Below, one piece after another: positions 12,348 to 25,500 of a stretch of 64,000 nucleotides of DNA (position 1 is the stretch's first letter; each line of letters begins with the position of its first letter). A program made the position numbers and the translations under genes. The notes below the pieces were generated by a model. It saw only the letters and a list, made by a program, of their open reading frames with translations. It was not told where the DNA came from and searched no databases. Location of the stretch: contig CM028326.1 of assembly GCA_016647705.1 (NCBI GenBank), positions 2,790,001-2,854,000 on the forward strand. The letters are read 5' to 3'. Origin of the DNA: Eucommia ulmoides (taxonomy: Eukaryota > Streptophyta > Magnoliopsida > Garryales > Eucommiaceae).

Positions 12348-12679
12348 TGTTAGGTTTGTCCCACATCAGATGTGAAAGAGATTTATGATCAGGTTATAAA
12401 TGCGAGGAAAGTCACCTGAGCTACTTTTGGGGGTTGAGAAAGGCACAAGATCACTCCACACTGGTATCAGAGCCCAGGTTCCAACATCTCTAGCCCAATA
12501 GCCATAAAATGAGAGATTGATTTGATTGAGGATTATCCGACCAAATACCCGATGTACGAGGAAGAGATTGTTGAGTTTATCCCACATCAGATGTGGAAGG
12601 GGTTGATGGTCAAGTCATAAAATTTGAGGGAAAACCTCACCTCCTGAACTAGTTTTTTGGGTTGAAAGAGACCCCTACA
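12348..12679 (+). mobile_element. Complete TRIM retrotransposon with 5-bp target duplication
   Basis: A 5' LTR (12,348-12,460, TGTTAGGTTTGTCCCACATC...CCACA) is followed directly by TGGTATCAGAGCCC (12,462-12,475), the primer-binding site complementary to initiator tRNA-Met. The 3' LTR is 12,569-12,679 (TGTTGAGTTTATCCCACATC...CCTACA). The element is 332 bp in all, with no coding sequence. The exact flanking direct repeat ATATT (12,343-12,347 and 12,680-12,684) fixes both ends. It lies in RCC1-gene intron 2. Copies of the family lie at 20,495 and 46,871. Confidence 0.9.
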
Positions 12680-13129
12680 ATATTCAACCTAAATCCCTTC
12701 TCATTAATTAAACACGACTGTATTTGTCTAGAAAGGCTGAAATTTTATTATTAAAACTCTGCAAAAGTTGTTTATTAAACCCCAAAATGATTAAAATCCG
12801 ACAATGATATTACTTTCTGACCCGTTTTTATTTACCAACTACCAACTCCAGATAAAAGTGAAATGGCCAAATAATATACATCCTTGAAATAGGAAGAGAA
12901 TCAAGAAGCATGAAAATATACAGACCTCTCCAGAGTGCATGACAAAAGCAGCATGATTGTGGGAGCCTGAGACTTGAATCACTTTTTGTGCTGGAAATGG
13001 GAAATTGATTCGTGTAAATGCTACACACTGTGTTGTTTCAGGACCATGACCAAGAACTCCACACAAACTGGAACCGCACGAGTATGCAATCGAATCCTTG
13101 ATTAGCAGCGTGTGATACTTCCCCGTCTT

Positions 13130-14737
13130 AATCTGCATCTGCTCATTCACATGATAACTTACACTAGTCAAATCAAAACACCAAAAATATAAGTTATATA
13201 TGTTTGAGGCCCGTTTGTTGTCTAAATCATCCTATTTTATGAAGTATCTTTTTCTTGATAATTAATTTCTATATTTCTTCATTTACCTAAGATACTAGTT
13301 GTCCTTCAATCTGCAACTTGTATTATTTTTAAATTAGTGAATTTATGAATTGTTATAGTTTAGTGTTTGGTCATTAATCGACATCTGCTCATCATGTTAA
13401 CTTATACACTAGTCAAATCAACACGCCAAAAATATAAGTTGCATTTGTTTAAGGCCTGTTTGGTTGTCTATATTATCCTATTTTAGGAGGTATCTTATTC
13501 TTTATGAATTGCTTTGTATATTTCTTCATTTACCTAAGATTTGACCAAATTAACATGTTGGATGACCTTCAATTTTGTAAATTGTACAATTTTTAAATTA
13601 GTGAATTTATGAATTGTTATAGTTCAGTGTTTGGTCATTAATTTGCATCTCCTCATTAACATGTTAACTTACACTAGTCAAATCAACACGCTAAAAATAT
13701 ATGTAGCATTTGTTTAGGGTCTGTTTGGTTGTCTATATTATCACATTTTATGAATTAATTTATTTTTAATGAATTGATTTGTATATCTCTTCATTTACCT
13801 AAGATTTGATCAAATTAAGGTATTGGTTGTCCTTCAGTTTGCAAATTGTACTATTTTTAATTAGCAAAATTATAAATTGTTATAGTTTAGTGCTTGGTCA
13901 TAATCTGCATTTGCTCATTCACATGTTAACTTACACTAGTCAAATCAATACGTCTAAAATATATGTTGTGTTTGTTTAGGGGGCGTTTGGTTGTATAGAT
14001 TTTCATATTTTATGAATTATCTTATTCGTGACGAATTGATTTGTATATTTCTTCATTTACCTAAGATTTGACCAAATTAACATATTGGATGACCTGCAAT
14101 TTTTCAAATTGTACTATTTTTAAATTAGTAAATTTATGAATTGTTATAGTTCAATGTTTGGTCATTAATCTGTATCTGCTCATTAATATTTAACTTACAC
14201 TAGTCAAATCAACACCAAAAATATAAGTTGCATTTGTTTAAGGCCCGTTTGGTTGTCTAAATTATCCTATTTTATGAAGTATCTTATTCTTGATGAATTG
14301 CTTTGTAGATCTCTTCATTTACCTAAGATTTGATCAAATTAACGTATTGGTTGTCCTTCAATTTGCAAATTGTACTAAATTAGTGAAATTATGAATTGTT
14401 ATAGCTAAGTGCTTGGTCATTAATCTGCATCTACTCATTCACATGTTAACTTACACTAGTCAAATCAATACATCTAAAATATAAGTTGCCTTTATTTAAG
14501 GACCATTTGGTTGTCCAAATTATCATATTTTATGAATTGTCTTATTCCTGATGAATTGACTTGTATATTTCTTCATTTACCTAAGATTTGATCAAATTAA
14601 CATATTGTTCGTTTGAACAAAGAAACAAACAATTGTTTTATAACTGAACCAAACACTAAACTATAACATTCATAAACCAAATAATTTAAAAGTAGTACAA
14701 TTTTTGAATTGAAGGACAACCAAAGTGGCCTTTAGTG
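13130..14737. repeat. Tandem array (~260-bp units) copying the exon-2 acceptor, in RCC1-gene intron 1
   Basis: About five to six units of 240-264 bases start near 13,132, 13,372, 13,635, 13,899, 14,161 and 14,418. Each unit repeats TAATCTGCATCTGCTCATT, whose complement is the exon-2 splice acceptor (AATGAGCAG|ATGCAGATTA). This is followed by ACTAGTCAAATCAA and then the start of a MITE (GGCCCGTTTGGTTGTCTA) through CTTCATTTACCTAAGATTTG. The matching MITE end (GAAGGACAACCAAAGTGGCC) is at about 14,711-14,730. The array is therefore a tandem amplification of host splice-site sequence plus an inserted MITE. Confidence 0.85.
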
Positions 14738-14784
14738 TGTCTGTTTTCAGAAAATTGAGAACAGACACAGAAATATGGGAACAG

Positions 14785-14786
<2 letters not shown>

Positions 14787-14816
<30 letters not shown>

Positions 14817-14819
14817 AGG
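14787..14819. repeat. Poly-A/purine tract
   Basis: A run of A interrupted by single G bases, about 32 nt long, inside RCC1-gene intron 1 next to a GTTTTCAGAAAATTGAGAAC-type MITE fragment. Confidence 0.8.
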
Positions 14820-15436
14820 GATGTTCTGTTTCCAGATTTTAGAACAAATTATTGGGAATCGACACAAGACAAAACTAAAGCTAAGGTATATTACTCTACT
14901 GCTAATGTTTTACTGTTCTATGAGTACTTTGAGATTTCCAATATATATGTAAGAGCTTCAAACCCTAAAGCAAAAACATAGTGAAATCAACATAATCAAA
15001 CAAATTCTACTGAACCAAGAAATACTGCAAACAGGTGTTCCGAATGCATAGAGTATTCAATGATTAGAACTGCAATGGAGTTAAAGAAATAGTACATTGC
15101 CTGCTGGGGTTTCGACCATGTCAGAAGATTGCTCCACCGAGTGCAAAAACCTCAAAAGTCGCTTCCAATTCCGACCGCAGCGATTGAAAATATCGCTCTG
15201 ATCACTGAAACGCATGGGGGCGTATATGCGATGCGATCCACATAGCTGATAGGCAGCGAAATCTGCCAAGGACCTGAACTTATGAGGAAACAATCCATGG
15301 CTCCCGCTGAAAATCCTCGAGGCGAGTTCCAGAGACACTAAATCAACGGCGCTCAATCGACCCGACGTCAAGATTTCGAGAATCAAATGCGACGGTAAAT
15401 CGTCGATCGAACTTGACCTAAATCGATCAGCCATTT

Positions 15437-17281
15437 CACAAATTGGGTGATTTAGCCTAGAACTTGAAATCGAAAATTCAAATTTTCAGGCGAAATCGGA
15501 GACAATTGAAGCAGCATACGAAGCAAACAACGGAGTGAAGGAAATTGGAAGAAATTGGATACGGAAACCGAGGTACGGATGAGAAATTCAGAGGTAGTTG
15601 GTACAGCAATTCAAAATAAAACATGAGATGGGAGCAAATTAGAGCTACGAAACTCAATTGAAAGAGAATTAGACGGAAACCGAATGCGATCGATGGCGAA
15701 AGCGGGGTCGCAAATGGGGGGAAGATTCAATCAAGTGGGTATGGGAAAGCATTTTAATAGTGGAATCATTCAATTCTAGAGAGAGAGAGAAAGAGGAAGC
15801 TTTTCGGTGCCGATTTGATTGGCCGGAAAACGACGAGAAAAAGGAGGGCTTGGTGACAGATTTTCCAACTAGGAGAGAATAAAAAGCAAAAGCCGGAGCT
15901 CGTGGCTTCCTTTATGGCGACATTTTCTTCTCTCTCCACTCTCTCTCTCTCTGTACTCTCTTGAACGACGAGGGAATTAAGGAAGGAGGAGAAGGAATCT
16001 CGTTGATTTTGTGAGCTTCCAAGCAAAATGCCTCTCTCTCTCTCTCTCTACGTGATTCGTGGATTCTAGCTGTTGTCCCTTCTCCGTTGTCGCCTACGCG
16101 ATGACACGTGGAGAGTTTCGACAGGCCACTTCGAAATCTGAAATGTTAAATATTTCCAAACTTGCTTCACTCGTTCCGCACAAAATAATACATGCGAATG
16201 GATTTACCGGCGTTGCATATCCGGTGTGAGAATCAATTGAAAGTTCTGAATAGAATTTGGCAAAATATTAATTTGGAAAAGTGTATATATCTGTCCAGAC
16301 CACCCTTATTATACTTATAAGCGGGGAAAAACGCTTGTTTGACAAGTCTTCTTCGAATCTCAAAAGGTTACCATTAAGGTGGCGACGATCATGGGGACGT
16401 GAATCAAGGATATGTTACTTAGGAAAAGTAACGAGAGCATTTCAACCGCTCTCGAGTAAAAATAGCCCCGGCTCCCCTATCCGAGGTTATAGCCTTGACC
16501 AGAGTGTAAAGTCGAGGTTGATGAGCCTTTCTTTCATGGCCAAGCTAATGTTGTCGTGAACTTATTCGGGGTGGGTGCTTTCCAGGGCGGTGCTCATGTT
16601 GGGACGATCATGTCGATCAGTTAGAGACAAGTTGTAGCTTCTCATGCATATGGACATATGGTGTTCATGCTGTGTCTGATCGAATTTTCTCTCATCAGAG
16701 ATATTTTTATCATTCTATCACTCTACAAAGTGTAAATTGTTTTTATGAATTCTACGAAAAATAAGAGAGGTGTCAGAGAAAATGTTTCTGGTTTAACGAA
16801 GTGACGAAATAATAAAAATATTCAGGCGAAATAAGTACAAATTTCTTTTCATCAGAAATCATTAAATTGGTAATTATTAAATTGCAAATTTAATATTTTT
16901 TTAATCAGTTGTTTAAACTACAAAATCCTGAACTCAGCAAATACCAAGAAATAATTAAGAACACTGGGACCAAATATGCAATTAATAAAAAAAGAAAAGG
17001 CCAAAAAGGGGGATTTGATACTTTATACCCCTAATGTTTGGCCAAGATTTCACTTTGGTCCCCATAGTTGCAATTCAAACGCATGACACCTTAAAGTTCC
17101 ATAATCATCCCACTTCAGTCCAAATCAATAACTCTATTACAAATTTGGACGAAAAACTGTCAATTGCCACACACCTAACTATTTTTATGGGCATTTTAAG
17201 AGAATTTTATGGACATTTTTAACTTTTTCCTTTCCCCCTTACAATTTTTATACAAAGAAAACTGCATATATTGTATAAAAA

Positions 17282-17343
<62 letters not shown>

Positions 17344-17530
17344 CATGAAAGGCTACTGATTTTTGCCCAAAATTGTAATGGAGATAATGACTAGGACTAA
17401 ACTAGGATGCTTAAGAAACTTTATGGTGTTATACGTTCAAATTGAAACCATGATGACCAAAGGGCGATTTTCATCAAACTTCAGGGGTACAAAGCATTAA
17501 ACCATCCCCCACCCCACCCCCTAAAAAAAT
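15437..17530. other. Spacer between RCC1-type and LRR genes
   Basis: 15,437-16,060 is the promoter/5' UTR side of the RCC1 gene, with CT/GA-rich runs (15,779-15,790; 15,932-15,952; 16,031-16,050). 16,280-16,700 is a GC-richer patch that may be an old gene or LTR fragment; a 92-codon frame in it is unrecognised. 16,990-17,515 is a MITE-like element with inverted ends (GATACTTTATACCCCTAATG / CAGGGGTACAAAGCATTAA) carrying a CT/TA microsatellite at 17,282-17,340. A related element lies at about 21,970-22,470. The spacer holds no intact gene. Confidence 0.5.
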
Positions 17531-17621
17531 GGTCAAAAAGAGTATTTAAGAGGTTACAAGCTTCAAAAAGAAACATGATTACTTTAAAATCACTCAATCC
17601 ACACACACCCCTCCAAAGAAG

Positions 17622-17756
17622 AAGAAGAAAAGGTCATATAATAGATACAAACTTGTTGCAGTAAAAAAGTACCTGTCATAACGAGAAAAGAAGAGAAGAA
17701 AAGGTCATATAATAGATACAAACTTGTTGCAGTAAAAATGTACCTGTCATAACGAG
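17622..17756. repeat. 71-bp tandem duplication at the 3' end of the LRR gene
   Basis: AGGTCATATAATAGATACAA followed by ACTTGTTGCAGTAAAAA and GTACCTGTCATAACGAG occurs at about 17,631 and again at 17,702. It is nearly identical, within what should be the 3' UTR or downstream flank of the minus-strand LRR gene. Confidence 0.85.
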
Positions 17757-17801
17757 GAACAATTTCAAGTAACGAACACACGGGTTGATGATTCACGAAA
17801 A

Positions 17802-19490
17802 TTAGTTCTCGATGATTTTGTCCTTCAAGTAATTCAAAATGGTTTTAGTTCCTCGATCCAGAATCGCCCTCCGGATGCTGGAAATATGAGTAACAGATTA
17901 AGAACAATGAAGAACGTTTACGTAGTAAATACTCATACCCACGAGAAATCAAGAACCTTTACCCAAATCCGATTACCATTTGCTTAATAACATGGGCGCG
18001 TGGAAATGGAATCGATTCCTTCTGATTCACTTAGCAATTAATTTCTACTTTTTTTTTTATATAAAGTCAAAAAAAAAAAAAAAAGGCAAAGGGAGTATAC
18101 CTTCTCAAAGGGTTGCCTTCAACTTTCAGAACCTGCAGGCTGGATTCGAGCAGACCCTGCAAAAGCAAAACCGACTTCCCCGTCTCAGAATATTGTGGTG
18201 GAGCAATTTTATGAGAACAGAAACAAAAAACATTCTCACTTTATAACATCAAAAGCATTTTTCTTTTGAGGATTCTAGGATCAAATGAATTCACTTCATT
18301 TTCCAAACTTATCAGGCCAGAGAAGAACATTTAGGTGGCGTTTGGTTAGTGTTTTTGTTTTTCTGTCTCTACTTCCAACAAATTGGAATGGAATGGAATG
18401 GGATGAGAATTATGTTTCTGTTCTGGAGTATTCCAGAAATAAAAACATGTTTGGTTCCTCAAATTGTTTCTTTTAATTTATGAGAACAGAAACAAGAAAC
18501 ATGTTTGCTTACAACATTTGTTCTTTTTGGCAGGTGTGGTGTTGGTGGCCGAGGGGGTGGTGTGGTTGGCGGGATAACAGTGAGAATAGTTTTGTGGGAG
18601 TGAATAAGAATTAACATTTTTTTGTTTCGCAGATTCTTAAGGAATTTAGAAAATAATCCCAAATTACTCCCAAAATTTTTGGAACAGAAACATATTTACC
18701 AAATGCGTTTTTGTACAATAATCTCAAAATTTTGGGAGCGGAAACAGGAATCAAGGAACAGAAATAGTAACCAATCGAGACTTAAGGGGCCGTTTGGTTG
18801 GGTAAATTATCCTATTTATAAATTATTTTACTGCTGATGAATTAATTTAACCTGTGATTTAATAAAATTAACATGTTATTTGTTTGAACAAAAGAACATA
18901 CAAATTGTTTTACTTTAGTTAAAATTTTAAGTTATATTTTACTCCAATTACATGGGAAAATAACATATAAACTAGAACTAAAACGGTTAGCTAGCTAATT
19001 TTTAATTGTTTTAAATTATTACAACCAAACACCAAATTATAACAATTCATAAATTGACTAATTAAAAAATAGTATAATTTGAAGGACAACCAAACAGGCC
19101 CTAAAACTATGGCGGCATTACATGCTATTAGTCAATAGTGCAGTGTATAGAAATAGAAGTGTATGCTCACCAGCTCAGGAGGAAGTGTAATAATGTTGTT
19201 GTCTGAAATATCTAGTTGTGTAAGAGAAGTAAGATTTTTGAAACCCTGCGCACCAATAGTAAGATCCGAGGTTTACAATTAGTTCAAAACTTTTAATTTA
19301 AAAAAAATGGAAGACATTAACCAAGAAAAAGGTTACCTCTGGAACAAATTGAAGAGAATTTTGACTTAAATCAAGAATTTTTAATTGATGTAATGACAAC
19401 AAATCTGAAGGCACTTCTGACAATTGCACCCGTCTGCCAACAACAATTGGAAACTATAAGACAAAGAAAATTACAGGAATTCAAGAAGCA

Positions 19491-19537
<47 letters not shown>

Positions 19538-22500
19538 ATTATCAATTTCCCCTTAAGAGACCTTAGGTAAAGCTCCTGCAAATTCGGTAAGCTTGAAAAT
19601 GCAGGATATCCCGATAAGATATTGGAATTGCCACTGAGATCTAAAATCTGGAGCTTGCCAACATCTTGAAAACCATCCGAAGGTATCTAAAGCACATATT
19701 TTGTTCAAACAAAATATAATTAAGAGGTGCAAGACATGTAAAAATTCAGAAGAGGGAATAAACGAGGTCCAATTTTTAATCTAGCTTTTCTTGTCGGTTG
19801 AGAGAAGAGTTACATAAATTGTTTCTAATATTCGCCTTGCATGACACAAAAATAGAAACAGAAAATTAATCTGTTCTACCTGTCTTAATGGATTATTGTC
19901 CATCTTTAAGCACGAAAGTTTAGGTAGTGACTTTAAAACGGCACCTGGCCATTCTTTAATTTTGTTCCTGGATAAAATCAAAGCCTGCACAGTACATTGA
20001 GCACCGGGGTCAGTTACAGACAGTTGAGGTATCCATCAAACACGTTTACAGAAAAAAGTACACACGTTTTAGCCGTTTGCATAAATAATTCTTACCTCAA
20101 GGGAAACGCAGGAGGAAAGTTCAAGTGGTAGCTCTTCAATGGAGTTTCTGGAAAGATCCACTTTTGTAATTTCACTTGATTCCCATACTTCTGACGGGAC
20201 AGCATTCAAGCCCACCCCTCCTAAAGAAAGTTCCTGATCCAGGCGAACTTGAGATGAATATTATGAGGCGGTAGACATAGAAGTCAACACAAGTAACAAC
20301 AGCCAGAAGACATTGTACATGAGTAGGTATTTTTTGATGAATACACTATTTTAATTTCAAGCATATGGATGGCCACAAGGCTTGAATGTGGCCACGGTAT
20401 GCGCATATATGTTATCTCAGTGAAAAGAGGACAAAAAGCTAATGAGTTATAGCCTAGAATAAGAATGAGACACTCCTGATTGGTGATATATATATGGTCT
20501 TGGGTCTCTCTCAACCCTAAAAGTTAGCTCATGAGTTGAGGTTTTCCCTCACACTTACATCCGATGTGAGATAAACCCAATAATCTCCTCCTCACACATC
20601 GGGCCTTTGGTCGGCTAACCCTCAACTAGTCTCTCCTTTTGTGGCTATTCAGCCAGAATTGTTGTAATCTGGACTCCGATATCAGTGTCGGGTGGTCTTG
20701 GGCCTCTCCCAACCCTAAAAGCTAGCTCATAGGTGAGATTTTCTCTCACACTTGTAACCTGACCACCCACCCCTTCCACATCCAATGTGGGATAAACCCA
20801 ACAATATATATTGTTGGGTTTATCCCACATCGGGATTCTCCGTGCCTAAAGATAGTATATTGATTTTCTAACTTGTACATGCAAAAAAAGATAGTAAAAA
20901 AAAATGTCTAATTAAATACAAATGTAAAAATAAAGGGTACAAAATATAGTTTAACTTAACCGTCATAGACGTAGGGGTGTGAACTTTTTGAGTTGGAATT
21001 TCCCCCCCCAAAAAACTTCTATAATCGAATCAATTCCAACCCTTAGCAAAAAGACATTGTAAAAAAAAGCATTTTAATTTTCAATGTACTAGTATATACC
21101 CGTGTCTAAAGGTACTAATTTTAATTCAATATATTAATAATCTCCTACAACTAGTTCAAATACACTTACTTGAGATGTTGTTATCATAAACCCCAAAAAT
21201 CTGGGAATGGGTTGGGATTTTTTGGGATGAGAACGGTTACCAAACGGGGCTTTAGTTTCTCAATAAAATCTAAATCAACAGTTGTAAATATCTCAGATGT
21301 AATATATATATATATATATACCTTTGAACCAAGCGACATTCGCCTTGCCATTGCAACTACTTCTTCTTTTTTTGGAGTAGAAGATCCAGATTCTACATGA
21401 AAAACTAGATTTGCATTAGTCGAAGCTCCAAATCGAAGTATATTTGAGAAGGATAGGTTTGAATTACTAAACATTGGTGAAGCCCAAAATGAAAAATCAA
21501 AAGCTTACATCACACAAACACACACACACACACACACACACAAAAAAAGGAAAAAAGAAAAATACTTCTTCAGAACGACATATATATAGATGTACCATGG
21601 GTTATAAGCATCGACTAACCGAGTACCAAGAATGGGTTATACCTTCATCTGCTGGAAGTCGGCTTCGAAGAAACTTCAATAAAGCAGGCGTAGGTCCAGA
21701 CACCAACGAGCTAAGCAGAATAAATATGATGTTAAAAAAAATAAGATGTAAGCATTAGACTAAAGAAAACAGCAGAGGGACCAATATAAACCTTCGAAGA
21801 GACCGCAATGGATTGCCAACGAGCAAAAGCTTTCGCAAAGTTGTCATCAAGCCTAGGTAAGATATTTGTGTAGCATGTATGAGAGCATAAAAGACATTAA
21901 ACATAAGAAGCAAACTAAACCGGCATATGAAGTAGATGGTTGCATATCTTCAATGGAACAATTGAAGCAAAAGAGTCATTTTCCATTACTTTTTCTAGTT
22001 ACCTATAGTTTTAATTTTAACACGTGATACCCTGAAGTTTCCCAATCATCCCACAATAGTCCATATTTTCATTGCAATTTCGGCTCACAAACAGTCTCTT
22101 GTTGTACATGTGAATATTTTTACGGCGGTTCATGGTCATATCTAGTCTCCTCATTCCATCCCCCCAATTCTCCTTATCGCGCAAACACTATGGAGTAAGA
22201 ATATATGTATGAGTGTATGTGTGTGTGAGTTTTTGTAAAATATTCAGGGGAGGCAAGGGGGAAGGTAGAGGCCGGAATTGCCTATAATTCCCCTTTAAAA
22301 ATAGTAAGGTGCACGACACATGACGTCCATAATTGTAACGAGATTATTGAGTTGGATTGAATTAGAAAGATTCGGAAACTTCAAGGTATCATGTGTTCAA
22401 ATTGAAACTATGGGGATGAAAGTGAGATAATCAAACTTCAAGGAATAAAGTGTTAAAAAACCCGAAATATAATTTCAAAATAAGGGATGCAAATGAATGG

Positions 22501-25500
22501 AACTGTTCAAAGTTCTGGTTCACTTGTTAATACGCTCTTTCTGGTTCATGCTCCATTCAACAAATGATTTGCCAAACAAGACATTCTGGGTGGGAACAGG
22601 TGCAGTTTGACAATCCCCGACTTAGATTTCAATGTTTAAATTTTGTGAAGATCATAATCATTCACATAAGGCAACGAATTTAACATGTAAGAGTTTCTAA
22701 ATGTTGATAAAAAAGGGAAAAAAGCAAAAAAGGGTTCATGGGGGGAGAGATTAACACTTAATGCTTTGTCTCCCTGCACAACTATGTGTCCAAATTTGAG
22801 TTAGGTGACACACGCGTAGCTCATTTTTGTAGGAACTTAATGGACCTAACTCACTCTCAAAAGACGCCTTGGAAGAAGAGGATTACCCTAGACTTTTATA
22901 TAGCTCAAGATCAGGTAACACAAGCAATGTGGGATTCAACACGACCCCTCACGGGCAGACTGGACTTTGACAAACTACTGCGGACGGATATCAGGGGGGA
23001 GGCCCAATGTTGATGTGGGATTCAATACGCCCTCTTACACGCAGGGTGGACTTTGACAAACCACTGCGAACGGATATCGGAGATCCCAACATTGATGTGG
23101 GATTCAACAAGCCCAACATCAGACAGAAAGACTGACTCTTATACCATGTAGGAACCCGATGGGTCTAACTCACTCTCAAAAGATTCATTGGAAGAGGAGG
23201 ATTACTCTTAAACTTATATATAGCTCAAGATCAAGTAACACAGGCGATGTGGGATTCAACACACCCGCATACGCACTGGCTAGACTTTGACAAACCACTA
23301 CGAACAGATATCAAGGGCCAACATCAACGTGGGATTCAACACATTTTGATTGTGAGCTGCTCATGGAGCCAAGTCAAGATAGCATAGGTTAGGGTTGTGA
23401 CAAGCTCAATTCAAAGATTGCACATTGGAAGCAAAGAGAGCAATCGAAAAGCCGCCTCCCAGTTGGCTAGGTCTATGTGCAGCCTTATTAGAATTCTAAA
23501 CATTCTAATGCAGGAACTCCACATAATCTAGGACCAGTTTCTACTTTCTAGTGAAATCCTAACATTACCTATCTCCGGAGGCAAGCCTGACAACGAATTA
23601 TTAGACAAATTTAGAACAGAAAGACGCAATTTGCATGCCTCTGCTGGATACTCCTTCAACTGCATAAATAAAAAGTTAATCAGCAGGGACATCCCAATGC
23701 AGTAAAAAAAAACTGTATTATGTGCTTGAGAGTAGACAGATCAAATAATCTAAACAAGCCAAATCATGCACAAATAATCCCAGCTATGCAATAAATCATT
23801 AGAGAAATTATTTACTTTTTGTCTTCAAAATAGAATGATGCATTATATAATGGAAATTGAATAAAGAGTTCTATCAATCACCTGGTTTGATTGAAGATCT
23901 AATGTCCCCAACAGGGTAAGTGCTCCCATCTCTCCAGGTAATAAAGATAACAAATTGTTCCTGCCGAGAAAAGAGAGAAACAATGCCACCCGAATCATCA
24001 AAAGCAAAACTTAAAAGCATTAAAGCCTGTATTGTTCAAAATTCAGCAAAAATGCCATGTAAATTGAAAAAGGGATACCCCATATAAAACTCAGCAAGGG
24101 AAGAGCAACCCTTTATTGATGATGGTATCAAGGAAATTCCTGGGAATCACATTCACGGGAAACATATTTCAGGAGATGAAAGAAAATTGAAACCAAATAA
24201 TACCAAAATAATGGGCCAACACGTATCACCAAATCTTAAACGTTTTTCACTTACTGTTTTGATGAAGGTCAAGGCGAATCAAGCGTGAAAGGTTTCCTAT
24301 AGTGTCGGGGATACTATTTAGAGAGTTCTTTGCTGACATTGACATGAAATTACAAGAAATGAGGCACGAAAGGAGAGGTAGGAAGGGATAGACATAAAGA
24401 ACATAAACATACATGCATTGAGTTCCGTAAGAATACTCCATGATGCAATCATATTCTCTGACAGCATTGTTAACCTATTTCCCTGGTATGGATGAAAAAG
24501 ATGCAATACGTTCTTTTGTTTAAACAAAAATCCATATTCATCACTTCTAGGTGAGGAAAAAGATCAATAATAAGAGCTGTTAATACCTCCACATCTAACT
24601 TTGTCATTTTTGAACAATTTGCTAGGTCTTCTGGCAAGACAGAAATGCTATTATTCGATGCCTGACAAAAGAAATCGTAACTTTTAGCGATTGAACATCT
24701 CAAATTAAAAGCAACGAATTGAAATGTTTTCTCCAACTTTTTCCTAAAGAAATTACAATGATATAAATAAGTGCCATCACTCATCAAAACCTTAAAATCC
24801 CTCGTCCACGCCTGTGCAACTAACTTTATTTTGGCATAAAAAATAGAACGAATTGATCAGTCTGAAATTGCTCCACATATAATATATCATCATGAGGATT
24901 ACCTTGAGATCTGATAGTACTGAACATCTCCCTAAGGAGTTTGGAAGATCCTTTAATCTATTATTCGAACAATCAAACCTGGACAATCAGGCATAGGACG
25001 TGTTAATACATGTATATGGGCCTTGGCCCACTATGTTAAACCTTAGTCTCACCAGGAAAACCAAACCCTAACCCTACCAAAATAACCCTAGTCACTCCCT
25101 ATATATAGACTCCCTGTGTATCTCCGTAAATGTACTTTTCTCATATATCAATATAATCACTCCATGTTCTCCCATATTCTAACAGGACGATTCAAACAAT
25201 TGCTGAAAATTGAATTAATATGTTTATTGGCAGCACAGTTTAGTAATATCCCGCCACAATCACTAACCTATTTTCCTAACTTCAATTTAGATATGCTTGG
25301 TATCACAAAACATAGGGGTTGGGAGAGGAGCCTACTTGACAAGGGAAACCGCTGACCCAACTTCTTCTGGTATATTGAGTATTGAGTTAAATGAGACGTC
25401 TAATGATTTCAGCACGTGAAGCCTGCAAAACAAAAAGAAAAGAAACGAGTCTTGGTAAACAGGCAAGATAGAGAGCGGATAAGCATGAAAATGCATCACA

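Larger units (their letters stand above)
9331..15434 (-). pseudogene. RCC1-repeat protein with F-box-like N-terminus, frameshifted in exon 4
   Basis: Six coding exons (minus): 15434-15096, 13138-12926, 11917-11807, 10993-10627, 10516-10409, 9663-9331. All introns are phase 0 and obey GT-AG. Residues 7-113 are F-box-like (DLPSHLILEIL..SAVDLVSLEL), followed by RCC1 blades with motifs such as YSCGSSLCGVLGHGPET, YTCGTNSHGQLGHGDTLDRP, YSFGSGKNFCLGHGEQHNE, YTWGKGYCGALGHGDEID and YGFGWMGFGSLGFPDR. Length (about 490 codons) and layout match Arabidopsis At3g15430 as I remember it. RCC1 propellers are protein-interaction scaffolds; the function of this one is not established. Near 10,840 the frame shifts by one base, so GSV continues as AYSCRS-stop instead of the expected VxIAAGPSY. 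No splice choice repairs this. It is either a real loss-of-function allele or a sequence error, because all other blades stay open. Confidence 0.85.

Noticed and set aside
13130..14640. Evenly spaced repeats as a CRISPR-like array
   Set aside because: Units are contiguous ~260-bp tandem copies without unique spacers, inside a plant intron.
16281..16559. 92-codon frame as a candidate for the missing TFIIIC tau55-related gene
   Set aside because: None of the expected acidic LLDLD..IPPNxPYxLSGLD-type sequence is present in any frame. Kept only as an unrecognised patch.
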